NCBI GenBank assembly: GCA_964428015.1
Contig: CAYRWR010000006.1
Location: 62,001 to 126,000, forward strand
Direction: 5' to 3'
Source of the DNA: CAYRWR01 sp964428015
GTDB taxonomy: Bacteria > Spirochaetota > Brevinematia > Brevinematales > CAYRWR01
DNA: 64,000 nt
In this document: piece after piece, positions 25,683 to 34,111 of the stretch
Layout of the letters: each line of letters starts with the position of its first letter
Position numbering within the stretch: position 1 is the first letter of the stretch
Translations under genes and position numbers: made by a program
The notes under the pieces: generated by a model
Told to the model about the DNA's origin: nothing
What the model saw: the letters and a program-made list of their open reading frames with translations, nothing else
The model's database searches: none

Positions 25683-27275
25683 ATGCCTATGAAAAAAGCA
25701 CCTATCCAGAATCCGCATTCCCCTGAAGCTCAACCCGTTCCTGTCCCCGGTTTGAATCCCCAGGAGATTGATGGGCACATCCGCTTCCTCAAAAACCTCC
25801 TGGAACACAAAGAAAACCTGGCATTGCTGAGCGAAGAGCAGCGGGTGGAACTGTTCCGCACGGCTGGTCAGCTCACCAATCCCGACCGCGCGGAAAGACG
25901 GGACCGCAATAAAGCCTGGAAACAGGCTCAAAAGCAAAAGAAGCAAAGCCAAGAAAGGCAGGCGCGCTCCGTCACCGGTATCCGTTCAGCCCGGGAGTCA
26001 GCAGTCTTTTCCGCCCCGCGCCAGCTGACCGCTCAGGAGCTGCAGGACCCTGCTAAATTTTCCAGACTCCACTCTCCCCGCAACTGCTATGTCTGCAAAG
26101 CGGAATATACCGACCTGCATCATTTCTATGACAGTATGTGTCCCGCCTGCGCTGAACTGAACTACCAGAAACGTTTTCAGACTGCTGATCTGACCGGCCA
26201 TGTGGCCATCATCACCGGATCCCGTCTCAAGATCGGCTATCAGTCAGCTCTCATGATGCTGAGAGCGGGTGCCACGGTGATTGCTACCACCCGGTTTCCG
26301 GTGGATTCAGCCCTGCGTTTTGCGCGGGAGGATGATTTCAGCCAGTGGGGACACCGGCTCAGGGTGTATGGACTGGATCTGCGGCATACTCCCAGCGTAG
26401 AGATTTTCTGTTCCTGGATCACCCGGAATTACTCCCGCCTGGATATACTCATCAATAATGCCGCCCAGACCGTGCGGCGGCCTTCCGGATTTTATACCCA
26501 TCTCATGGAAAATGAAAACAAGGATTTTCACAGCCTGGACCCCGCCGTTCAGTCCATCCTGAAGGAATACCAGGAATGTAAACAGGGACTCTATCATTTT
26601 GCGCATACCACACTGGAACAGCAGAAGAACCTGCCGGTACGCTGGGATGCTCCTACTCCCGGAATAGGTATACGCAATTCCGCACAGCTGTCCCAGATAC
26701 CCTATGCCTATGACAACGAGCTGGACGCGCGTGAAGTCTTCCCGGCGGGAAAGCTGGATGCCGATCTTCAGCAGGTGGATCTCAGGACCACCAACAGCTG
26801 GCGGCTGACCCTGGGGGAGATACCCACTTCCGAGATGCTGGAGCTGCAGCTGGTCAATTCCGTGGCCCCCTTTGTCCTGGCTAACAAACTGCTCCCCCTC
26901 ATGAAAAAAGAAAATACCGGACAAAAACACATCATCAATGTCTCCGCCATGGAGGGTAAATTCTACCGGTTTAAGAAAGGGGCACGGCATCCCCATACTA
27001 ATATGGCCAAAGCGGCACTCAATATGCTGACTCATACCTCCGCGTCAGAACTGGCGGAATACGGCATCTACATGAACGCGGTGGATACCGGCTGGGTCAC
27101 CGATGAAGACCCCGCTCATCTGGCAAAGTACAAACAGGAAGTCCATGACTTTCAGCCTCCCCTGGATATTGTGGACGGCGCGGCCCGGGTACTGGACCCG
27201 CTATTCGACGGCATCAACACCGGCAAACACTGGTGCGGCCAGTTTTTAAAGGATTATTTTCCTATCGACTGGTAA
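25683..27275 (+). CDS. SDR-family oxidoreductase with N-terminal extension and zinc-ribbon-like motif
   Basis: 530 residues. Residues about 1-125 are a polar, helical extension rich in Gln, Lys and Glu. At about 135-160 is CYVCKAEYTDLHHFYDSMC followed by PAC, a CxxC-HH-CxxC arrangement that could bind zinc. The SDR Rossmann domain follows (VAIITGSRLKIGYQSALMMLRAGA, then DILINNAA). The catalytic YxxxK position reads TNMAK, so the usual Tyr is replaced by Thr although the Lys is kept. The family is known from scattered bacteria and eukaryotes but I cannot give a substrate. The start ATG lacks a strong ribosome-binding site. GC-rich relative to neighbours. Confidence 0.75.
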   Translation: MPMKKAPIQNPHSPEAQPVPVPGLNPQEIDGHIRFLKNLLEHKENLALLSEEQRVELFRTAGQLTNPDRAERRDRNKAWKQAQKQKKQSQERQARSVTGIRSARESAVFSAPRQLTAQELQDPAKFSRLHSPRNCYVCKAEYTDLHHFYDSMCPACAELNYQKRFQTADLTGHVAIITGSRLKIGYQSALMMLRAGATVIATTRFPVDSALRFAREDDFSQWGHRLRVYGLDLRHTPSVEIFCSWITRNYSRLDILINNAAQTVRRPSGFYTHLMENENKDFHSLDPAVQSILKEYQECKQGLYHFAHTTLEQQKNLPVRWDAPTPGIGIRNSAQLSQIPYAYDNELDAREVFPAGKLDADLQQVDLRTTNSWRLTLGEIPTSEMLELQLVNSVAPFVLANKLLPLMKKENTGQKHIINVSAMEGKFYRFKKGARHPHTNMAKAALNMLTHTSASELAEYGIYMNAVDTGWVTDEDPAHLAKYKQEVHDFQPPLDIVDGAARVLDPLFDGINTGKHWCGQFLKDYFPIDW

Positions 27276-27338
27276 AGAATAAATTACTATATGTACGTTC
27301 TATAAGAACTACTATTGATAAAAAAAACTAATAGAAAT

Positions 27339-27378
27339 AAAAAAAAACACCATGAAAATATTTTATTTTCATGGTGTT
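27339..27378 (-). terminator. Terminator of the 27.4-28.1 kb gene
   Basis: 15-base-pair perfect stem (27346-27360 with 27364-27378) and a 3-base loop. On the minus strand it is followed by a run of T (27347-27341). It could also stop plus-strand transcripts from the SDR gene. Confidence 0.75.
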
Positions 27379-27413
27379 GAACAATCGTAGTAATTTTTTT
27401 GATGAGTATATGT

Positions 27414-28103
27414 TTAGTTTCCCATATTCAGTTTAAATTGCACAATAAAATTTTCTGAAGCAGATGGTATTGCTATGACTCCTATACCCAGTCCGATAAA
27501 TATACCACTATAGATATAGGTTACAGCTGAAAAATAAGGGTCACCACTACCCAAAAGTAAGCCGGTCGTTAAACTTGCGGCCCCCAAAAAAATAGAAATT
27601 ATTCCTGTGGTCATTCTTTGTTTTTTTATCAACTTGGCATATTCTTCCATACCTTGTATAGGAGTATAGATTCCATTTTTTATTTTATTATCGATTTTTT
27701 CCAGGGGATCAACTGTTAATAAAGGAATCAACCCTATACCGGAGAGGCTTAAACCTGTTGCTAACATCAGAGTGGGTAAACCATGTGTATAATAACTATC
27801 TTGAATAAACAAACCTGATATCGCGCTAATAAGTCCCCCAGATAAAAATGTTATACCAAGTACTTTACGGCTTGATTCCGCCGTCAAAGCTCCCCATTTA
27901 ATCTTATCCCAGGCACTAATCTGATAAGCCAGGGGTTCCATAGATTTTGAGAAAGTACCATAGTTATTCTCCATGTCTTCAGTAACTGGTAAAAATTCGA
28001 TTTTGGAAGTATCAAATGGGGCTAATGGAAGGGAACTTATTTGGGCATGAACTAGAACGGAAACAAAGGAAAACACAATAATCAACCACACTTTTTTGAG
28101 CAT
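27414..28103 (-). CDS. Hypothetical membrane protein
   Basis: 229 residues. N-terminal signal peptide (IIVFSFVSVLVHA) then a polar stretch to about residue 75. Four hydrophobic segments follow in two pairs (about 82-100, 108-130, 165-185 and 190-215), rich in Gly, Ile and Leu, separated by a charged loop. The pairs look like an internal duplication of a two-helix hairpin. No family recognised. It has its own promoter overlapped by a long dyad, and a strong terminator: an isolated single-gene unit. Confidence 0.65.
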   Translation of the reverse strand: MLKKVWLIIVFSFVSVLVHAQISSLPLAPFDTSKIEFLPVTEDMENNYGTFSKSMEPLAYQISAWDKIKWGALTAESSRKVLGITFLSGGLISAISGLFIQDSYYTHGLPTLMLATGLSLSGIGLIPLLTVDPLEKIDNKIKNGIYTPIQGMEEYAKLIKKQRMTTGIISIFLGAASLTTGLLLGSGDPYFSAVTYIYSGIFIGLGIGVIAIPSASENFIVQFKLNMGN

Positions 28104-28106
28104 AAT

Positions 28107-28162
28107 ACACCTCTTTTACAATAATTTAATAGTATTGTAAAAGAGGTGTGAATATATGTCAA
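28107..28162 (-). promoter_or_regulatory. Promoter overlapped by a 17-bp-arm dyad
   Basis: Minus strand: TTGACA (28157-28162), 17-base spacer, TACAAT (28134-28139). A perfect inverted repeat with 17-base arms (28107-28123 and 28133-28149) and a 9-base centre covers the spacer end, the -10 box and the ribosome-binding site (GAGGTG). Since transcription should begin near 28127, inside the centre, the dyad is better explained as a DNA operator than as an RNA hairpin. Confidence 0.65.
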
Positions 28163-28489
28163 ATATGTAGTTAACTTGAATGTTTTGAATAAAAATATAT
28201 GATTTTAGGCTGATCAATTGTGCCATATTTTCACCATTTAATAAATTAATTCACAAATATTTCATTCACTTATATTTAGGATATGCATGTTAACATGGTC
28301 CAAAATCAGAATATTTTCTTTGAATACTGGGTAAGGTTGATCTGTAAGGGCTAGCAATTTGATCAAATATATGGAGTAAGTGAATTACTTAACCATTATA
28401 CAATTCTCAAAAATTTTATTTTGATTGTATACTATTGAAGTGGGCTGTTTTCTCTATTCTCTAAACATCAGCTGTATATAAAAAAAATG
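28163..28489. other. AT-rich noncoding region
   Basis: About 330 AT-rich bases without a credible open frame on either strand. A 12-base perfect palindrome CATGTTAACATG occurs at 28288-28299. Probably the decayed 3' remainder of the gene next to it, but no further similarity can be read. Confidence 0.45.
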
Positions 28490-29084
28490 CCGTTTCCTCC
28501 AGCTATTTTTTTAGGGATTGGTTATAGTTGGAGTTGTTAGTTTCTATTAATTTGATCATATCTTTATCGATGGCCTGAATGATATCCTGATTTGCCCCTT
28601 TTTAACTGTATAATGTAATGGCGCTTGTAAAAAATATGATGGGGAGTGTGTCACATTATATTATGAATGGTTGATCAGCCAGAAAAGGGGTTTTCACTAC
28701 TCAGGCATCAGTATTTTTAATTTCCAATAATGTAAAAATGGGTCTGGTATAAATCTGCCCCCAGTTGGCTACCACTTCATTGGTGGCAAAATCATATATT
28801 TGATTTCTGGGTTCGGAATAGGCTACATCTATCATGAGGTCGATGCCGCCATTGGTAAGCCTGGTCAGGCATTCATCCCAGTTGCCGTGGATATAGGTCA
28901 GCTTCCAGTTTTCTTTTTTAGCAATATGATTGAGTACGTCTATAAATAAACCTGCCGGTTGGCCATTTTTATCTGTGAAAACTTTGGAATAATTTTCATA
29001 AAATCCCACTCGGATTTCTTTGCAAAAAACTAAGCCAAATGATAAAAATAAAAGTACTGTACGGACGGCTACAGATTTTTTCAA
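28490..29084 (-). pseudogene. Decayed gene for a periplasmic solute-binding (SBP_bac_3) sensor domain
   Basis: The intact 5' part encodes 127 residues from a TTG start: signal peptide, then IRVGFYENYSKVFTDKNG, GLFIDVLNHIAKKENWKLTY and GGIDLMIDVAYSEPRNQIYDF. This is the first lobe of a family 3 solute-binding domain as used in sensor kinases and diguanylate cyclases. It stops abruptly. About 100 bases later, the same strand encodes DIIQAIDKDMIKLIETNNS then NYNQSLKK and a stop, which is the end of the same kind of domain. The second lobe is missing or scrambled, and no output domain remains. Confidence 0.75.
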
Positions 29085-29153
29085 GGTTTCCCCGCTCTCT
29101 TGTATGTTTATTTAATCATATATGGGATTTAAAACAATATCAATTGTTTATAT

Positions 29154-29183
29154 AAAAAAAAGGCACCCTTAGGGTGCCTTTTT
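29154..29183 (-). terminator. Terminator of the amylase gene
   Basis: GGCACCC (29162-29168) pairs with GGGTGCC (29172-29178), extended by A/T pairs on both sides; eight T follow on the minus strand. The T/A arms would also let it work on the plus strand. Confidence 0.85.
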
Positions 29184-29198
29184 AAGTATCAGATATTT

Positions 29199-32100
29199 CT
29201 ACTTATCCAGAATCACAAAAGAATTAGCCGGTACAGACAAGGAATAGGATCCTGAGCTGATGGTAATAGATGAAGAATTATAGGTACCATTAGCGCTATT
29301 GGGAGTGATCAGGCGGTAAGTACCGTTGGGGATACCTGAGATAGTAGTGCTAAAACCAGCCCCTTTGGTCAAGGCTACAAAGGCCACATTGACTCCCGCG
29401 TCGCGCTTAAACACGATATTGTCTACACCCACCTCCAGGTCGGTCTGCTGGCCTTTCTGCAGAGCCACAGAAGAATGCCGCAGGCTGTTCAGCATCTTGA
29501 TATGCTTATAGAGCGCAGGCTGATTGTTCTTGACGTAGTTGATACCGGAGGACCCCAGCATCCAGCGGGCCACCACATCATTTTTATCGGTAGTAGTGAT
29601 GTAGTTAGGCCAGGAGCTGTACATGATCTCCGTACCGTAATAAACGATGGGGATACCCCGGAACAGGTAGATATAGGTGAGGTTGTTCATATATTGTTCC
29701 AGGCTCAGTATGCCGTTGGCACGTGTGACATCATGGTTATCCACAAAAGTAGACAGCCAGGTAGGATCATATTTTCCTGATTTATCTCCGTCATTTCCTG
29801 AGATGCGCAGCCAGCCGTTACCGTTGTTAAAACCAGTCTGTCCTTTAAAGGCATTTCCCATCCAGCCTGGAAAATCCATGGAAGAACCATGCAGATCCAG
29901 CATGTTAAAGGATTTATTCTGTCCGCCGTTGTAGATCAGTCCTACCGCGGCGGTTCGGTCTCCGGTCCAGGCTTCACCGCACATATAGAAATGATCATTG
30001 CCCTGGTTGGAAGCATAGGTCTTCATTTCCCGGGTAAAGTTCTGCCAGAAACCGGCAGACATATAGGCAACGGTATCGATACGGAAGGCGTCCACACCAT
30101 GGTCGATGAATTTTTTATAGACATTTTTAAGATGGGGTACGGCATTTTGGGTTCCATGTTCATTAAAGTCTATGAGGTCAACCAGTCCCACTCCATTGTA
30201 ATAGGAGAAAAATCCGTCAGTATGAGGAGTCTGGGAAGCATTCCAGTAGGGGTCACCTGACTCCCAGGTCCAGGTCTGTCCATCCATGATCACAGTGTTG
30301 CGGGTAGCGTAGGTAGGTGAATTCACAGCTACTGCCGTGGGATGTCCGTGATTGACTACTATATCCAGCATCAGTTTCATATCTTTATCATGAACCGCTT
30401 CCACCAGGGCATCAAAATCAGCCCAGCCGTCGCTGTTTTTACCGCTGTTATGCAGGTGCGGATCTATCTTGTCAAAATCATAGCCCCAGTATCCGTGGAA
30501 AGGTGAAGCAGAATAGTCTCCGCCATTGGAGTGACGGCCTTCAGGCTGCTTGACTACAGGGGTGATCCAGATAGCGGTGAAGCCCATGCTCTTGATATAG
30601 TCCAGATTATCAATGATACCCTGGAAATCTCCGCCGTGGTAGTAAGATAAAACCCCGGTTTTGGATTGGTCATAGATGTTGTAAATATCTGTGGTGGATT
30701 CACCGCCCCAGATTTCGTTGTTATTGGGGTTGCCGTCGGCAAAACGGTCCGTCATGATAAAGTAGATCGTCTCTTCCCGGAAGTCATTGTGAGGTATCTT
30801 AGTTACCACGAACACTTTCACCGTGTCGGTAGCGGTAGCCCCGTTATTATCGGTCACGGTCAGGGTCACGGTATTAGTCCCCACACTGTTGTATACCATT
30901 GAGGGAGTTTCTCCGGTGAGTCCATTGGACCACTGCCAGGAAACGATGGTGCCGTTGGGGTCAGAGGATTTGGATCCGTTAAATTTTGCCAGTCCCCCGG
31001 GAAGGATGGTGATATCTTTGCCGGCATCTGCTACAGGGGGCAGGTTGGGGTTGGAGGTAGTTACCGGTACTGCGACCGAGACAGAAGAATTTGCCAGGTC
31101 ATAAGCCTTGGCAGTCAGATTGTGCCCGGTGCTGGGACTGTAGGCGCTGTTCCACTGTATGGAGTAGGGCGCGGTACTGTCAGAGGCTATCAGGACATTG
31201 TCGTAATAAAATTCTACCTTTACCACGCCTTTGTCATCAGATGCGCTGGCGGATAGAGTCACCACACCCTGCAGCAGGGCATTGCTGGCTGGCGCAGTCA
31301 TGTGAATGGTAGGGGGGACGGTGTCATCAGGGTCCTGGTCATACCAGGTGTTTTCAGAAAGTACATACCAGCCTTCATTGGTACGTCCCAGGTCTGCGGT
31401 TTGAGTACCTTTGGTGTTATGAAACAGCAGATTGGCGATCTGCGCGTTGGTGATGGTATAGGACCACCAGCCGTTACCGTCATTATGCATGGGTAGCCCC
31501 GGCCAGCCGGTCGCGGGTTGCGCGGGGATCACATTCCAATAATGAATATTGACAGTAGGCCAGTTAGCTGTGTTTTTAAAGTGCACTGTCAGTCCCACGG
31601 TAGTTTTGTTAGTAATGGAAATATGGATGTTTTGGGTACTGCTGGTATTGCCGGCCAGGTCTTTGCTGTACAGGCTGAGGGTGTAGTCATCAGCCGGGAG
31701 ATTGATGATGGAGGACCAGTTCTGGGAAGAGCTGATCTTTACATAGTCTCCACCGGTGGACAAATAGACTCCCTGGATGCCGCTGCCGGTCTCAGTGACT
31801 GTACCGGCTACCGTGATATTAGCCGAATTGCCGGATACGGTATACCCTTCTGTCGGACTGGTCACATTCAGGACAGGCTTGATGCTGTCCACATACAGAG
31901 CTATGGAGGTATCAGCAGTTTTTCCGCCGGTGCTTACAGCCCGGGCTTTAATAGTATTACTGCCCTGGGAGAGAGTTAATCCGTTTTTATACCACACAGT
32001 ATTACCCACATTCTGGTAGGCGCCGCCGTTCAGGGACAGTGACACAGACTGGATGGTATCGCCTTGTACACTGGCAGTACCGGTCACGTTCAGTGTGGTC

Positions 32101-32834
32101 ACATTTGTCATAATACCATGATGGGGTGAGGTGATAGACAGGGTGGGGACACTGCTGTCGTAATTCAGGTTCAGGGATTGGGTCAGGCTGCTGTTACCGG
32201 ACGCGTCCAGCGAGTACAGGGCCAGGGTGTTGATACCGGTATTAGTGAGAGTGATGCTCTGCTGCCAGTTGGCTGACAGGGTAGCGATAGAGAACCAGGC
32301 GTTCTGATTGATCCGGAACAGGATATCAGCCACTTCCCTGTTATCAGACACTGTACCCTGGAGGGTAAATGTTTTACCGACAATCTGGTTATTGGTATGA
32401 GAGGAAACAGTCAGGGTAGGAGGGGTAGTATCCGGCTCTTCCACGACAGCATGGACCAGGACTTTGGGGCTGGCGGCTGTTCTTTTGTTGTTATCCAGGG
32501 CTTTCAGCCAAATATGATAATATCCGCTGCTCTCTATGAGGAGGTCTGCTGCTATCATGACCAGAGGGTCTCCGCTGGTTTGAGCCGTCACAGAATTGGT
32601 AGGTGATCCGGAATTGGTGAGGCAATAATACACCGCTGCTGATTTCAGCCCGGATTTATTGTAGGAGGACCCGCTGACTGAAATGGCCGAGCCGCTGGTG
32701 GTGTGATTGGTGGGGCTGGCCAGAATGACCACAAAGGGGTTCTGAGTAGAACCAGGGTCGGTAATCTGATTATTCAGATTACAGCCAACGAACATAAGGA
32801 AGACGGTTAGGGCCAGGGCGCTTTTTTTAATCAT
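29199..32834 (-). CDS. Secreted multidomain alpha-amylase-type glycoside hydrolase (GH13), lipoprotein
   Basis: About 1211 residues. A lipoprotein signal (LTVFLMFVGC) is followed by about four immunoglobulin-like modules (roughly 40-410), a starch-binding CBM26-like module (roughly 410-505), another Ig-like module, a PKD module (PPVADAGKDITILPGG, roughly 600-680) and the GH13 catalytic domain (roughly 685-1130) with a C-terminal beta domain. Catalytic residues are visible: nucleophile Asp in GVDAFRIDTVAY, acid/base Glu in MCGEAWTG, and Asp in FVDNHDVTR. The YFIMTDRFADGNPNNN start resembles cyclodextrin-glucanotransferase-like amylases. Start ATG 32834 has AAGGAG upstream. It probably degrades starch-like polymer at the cell surface. 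Promoter with LacI-type operator. Confidence 0.9.
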   Translation of the reverse strand: MIKKSALALTVFLMFVGCNLNNQITDPGSTQNPFVVILASPTNHTTSGSAISVSGSSYNKSGLKSAAVYYCLTNSGSPTNSVTAQTSGDPLVMIAADLLIESSGYYHIWLKALDNNKRTAASPKVLVHAVVEEPDTTPPTLTVSSHTNNQIVGKTFTLQGTVSDNREVADILFRINQNAWFSIATLSANWQQSITLTNTGINTLALYSLDASGNSSLTQSLNLNYDSSVPTLSITSPHHGIMTNVTTLNVTGTASVQGDTIQSVSLSLNGGAYQNVGNTVWYKNGLTLSQGSNTIKARAVSTGGKTADTSIALYVDSIKPVLNVTSPTEGYTVSGNSANITVAGTVTETGSGIQGVYLSTGGDYVKISSSQNWSSIINLPADDYTLSLYSKDLAGNTSSTQNIHISITNKTTVGLTVHFKNTANWPTVNIHYWNVIPAQPATGWPGLPMHNDGNGWWSYTITNAQIANLLFHNTKGTQTADLGRTNEGWYVLSENTWYDQDPDDTVPPTIHMTAPASNALLQGVVTLSASASDDKGVVKVEFYYDNVLIASDSTAPYSIQWNSAYSPSTGHNLTAKAYDLANSSVSVAVPVTTSNPNLPPVADAGKDITILPGGLAKFNGSKSSDPNGTIVSWQWSNGLTGETPSMVYNSVGTNTVTLTVTDNNGATATDTVKVFVVTKIPHNDFREETIYFIMTDRFADGNPNNNEIWGGESTTDIYNIYDQSKTGVLSYYHGGDFQGIIDNLDYIKSMGFTAIWITPVVKQPEGRHSNGGDYSASPFHGYWGYDFDKIDPHLHNSGKNSDGWADFDALVEAVHDKDMKLMLDIVVNHGHPTAVAVNSPTYATRNTVIMDGQTWTWESGDPYWNASQTPHTDGFFSYYNGVGLVDLIDFNEHGTQNAVPHLKNVYKKFIDHGVDAFRIDTVAYMSAGFWQNFTREMKTYASNQGNDHFYMCGEAWTGDRTAAVGLIYNGGQNKSFNMLDLHGSSMDFPGWMGNAFKGQTGFNNGNGWLRISGNDGDKSGKYDPTWLSTFVDNHDVTRANGILSLEQYMNNLTYIYLFRGIPIVYYGTEIMYSSWPNYITTTDKNDVVARWMLGSSGINYVKNNQPALYKHIKMLNSLRHSSVALQKGQQTDLEVGVDNIVFKRDAGVNVAFVALTKGAGFSTTISGIPNGTYRLITPNSANGTYNSSSITISSGSYSLSVPANSFVILDK

Positions 32835-32866
32835 GAGGGACTCCTTTTCCATTACTGTAAACTTAG

Positions 32867-32880
32867 TGTAACCGCTTACA
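32867..32880. promoter_or_regulatory. LacI-family operator (TGTAACCGCTTACA)
   Basis: TGTAA-CCGC-TTACA has the inverted TGTAA/TTACA arms and central CG typical of LacI-family and CcpA-type operators. It lies just downstream of the -10 box of the amylase promoter, covering the likely transcription start, a position suited to repression. A flanking TGTAAAC occurs at 32856-32862. Confidence 0.7.
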
Positions 32881-32888
32881 TTGATATT

Positions 32889-32917
32889 ATTATAGCTTTG
32901 CTTTTCCCATATTTCAA
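32889..32917 (-). promoter_or_regulatory. Promoter of the amylase gene
   Basis: Minus strand TTGAAA (32912-32917), 17-base spacer, perfect TATAAT (32889-32894). Confidence 0.8.
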
Positions 32918-33019
32918 GTAAAAATCAAAATAAATTTATGCTAATTTGTTACAGGGTATATAGATGCATGATTTAAGTGTAATGTGCACAGATTGAGTGC
33001 AAATGACATGAATATATAC

Positions 33020-33054
33020 AAAAAATCCGGGCGAACTGATGAAGTCCGCCCGGA
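33020..33054 (-). terminator. Terminator of the epimerase gene
   Basis: Stem 33026-33037 with 33043-33054 (12 pairs, one mismatch or wobble), GC-rich base, followed by six T on the minus strand. Confidence 0.8.
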
Positions 33055-33078
33055 AGATTAAAATGATAGGACTGGATT

Positions 33079-34020
33079 TCAGCTATGGGACTTTATCCAG
33101 GTAATAGTCTCCTGCAATGCCTGCCTGAGGGGAGTAGGTTTCATTCCAAATACCTGCTGCATGGCACTGGAATCCAGGATGTAGGGTTTCTCAAACTGAT
33201 AGGACAGAGGCAGGATTTCTCTTAAAATGGGAATGAACAAAGAAAGTACTGACATCATAGGACGGCGCATGGCTTTTATCTTCAGACTGGTTCCGGTGAG
33301 TTCCGCTGCCATCTGCAGGACTTCCCGGGGAGTGATGTCCGGACGGTCGCTGGGGACATGCCAGGCTTTGCCCCAGGACTGTTCTGAAGTACCCAGAATT
33401 GCCAGCGCTGTACCAAAATCTTTGACATAGGTATAAGTGTGGGGCAGATCTACATTCCCCATCATAAGAGCGGGTTTGCCGGAGAGCAGGGGGAGCAGAG
33501 ACCTTGCCCCCAGGGCGCTCTGTTCCAGAGCCCAGGGTCCGTAAAAATCCGAGGCCCGGGCTGAAGTGACTTTGAGCTGACCTTTGGCATGGGCTTCATA
33601 GGCTGCTTCTATCATCCGTGCCCGGGTGTAGCCCTTTTTATCTTCCGCTTTAAGAGGGAGTTTTTCGGTGAGGGGTTGACCCTGAGTGTCCCCATAGGCG
33701 TACAGGTTTTCCGCCAGGACCAGGCTGGCTCCAATGTCCCGGGTCGCTTCCAGTATCCTCTGCTGAAAAAGGGGGAATAATTCCGGCCATTTGTCATAAG
33801 GTGGCTGGGCGCACTGGTAGACGACCTGAGCTCCCTGGACCGCCCCTCTCAACTCAGTGGGATCAGTCACGTTAGCTTTGATAATTTCCACACCCTGGAT
33901 GGGATCAGCCATTTGACCGCTGCGGTTTACCATTCGCACGGATTTTCCCAGGTTGGTAAGCTTTTCCGCGGTAAACCGGCCTACCGGGCCCGTACCTAAA
34001 ACTACATGTATTTCTTTCAT
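33079..34020 (-). CDS. NAD(P)-dependent epimerase/dehydratase-like protein
   Basis: 313 residues from the ATG behind AGGAGG. The N-terminal Rossmann motif is VVLGTGPVGRFTAEKL, and NVTDPTELRGAVQGAQVVYQ and RASDFYGPWALEQS are typical of extended SDR proteins. The active-site Tyr is in KGYTRARMIEAAY, where YxxxK reads YTRAR, so Lys is Arg. The substrate is unknown; such proteins often handle sugar nucleotides or bind NADP(H) as sensors. It is divergent from a TetR-family gene with an intervening shared promoter palindrome, so it is very probably its regulatory target. Confidence 0.8.
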   Translation of the reverse strand: MKEIHVVLGTGPVGRFTAEKLTNLGKSVRMVNRSGQMADPIQGVEIIKANVTDPTELRGAVQGAQVVYQCAQPPYDKWPELFPLFQQRILEATRDIGASLVLAENLYAYGDTQGQPLTEKLPLKAEDKKGYTRARMIEAAYEAHAKGQLKVTSARASDFYGPWALEQSALGARSLLPLLSGKPALMMGNVDLPHTYTYVKDFGTALAILGTSEQSWGKAWHVPSDRPDITPREVLQMAAELTGTSLKIKAMRRPMMSVLSLFIPILREILPLSYQFEKPYILDSSAMQQVFGMKPTPLRQALQETITWIKSHS

Positions 34021-34039
34021 GATTTCCTCCTTTATGCAT

Positions 34040-34094
34040 TGTTGGCACCGCCAACATAGTGAGTATAACACTTAATGTTGACAGTGTCAACATT
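34040..34094. promoter_or_regulatory. Two palindromic operators for the TetR-family regulator
   Basis: Upper site 34074-34094: arms AATGTTGACA and TGTCAACATT around one central G, perfect. Lower site 34040-34056: TGTTGGC and GCCAACA around ACC. Both share the TGTTGRC half-site. The upper site contains the -35 boxes of both divergent promoters, and the lower lies between promoter and ribosome-binding site of the epimerase gene. Confidence 0.75.
34062..34090 (-). promoter_or_regulatory. Promoter of the epimerase gene
   Basis: Minus strand: TTGACA (34085-34090) inside the palindrome, 17-base spacer, TATACT (34062-34067). Confidence 0.75.
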
Positions 34095-34106
34095 ATATAC
34101 TAATAT
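34078..34106 (+). promoter_or_regulatory. Promoter of the tetR-like gene
   Basis: Plus strand: TTGACA (34078-34083) inside the same palindrome, 17-base spacer, TAATAT (34101-34106). The expected start of transcription (about 34113) coincides with the ATG at 34112, and no ribosome-binding site precedes that ATG, so the transcript is probably leaderless. Confidence 0.65.
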
Positions 34107-34111
34107 TTTTT

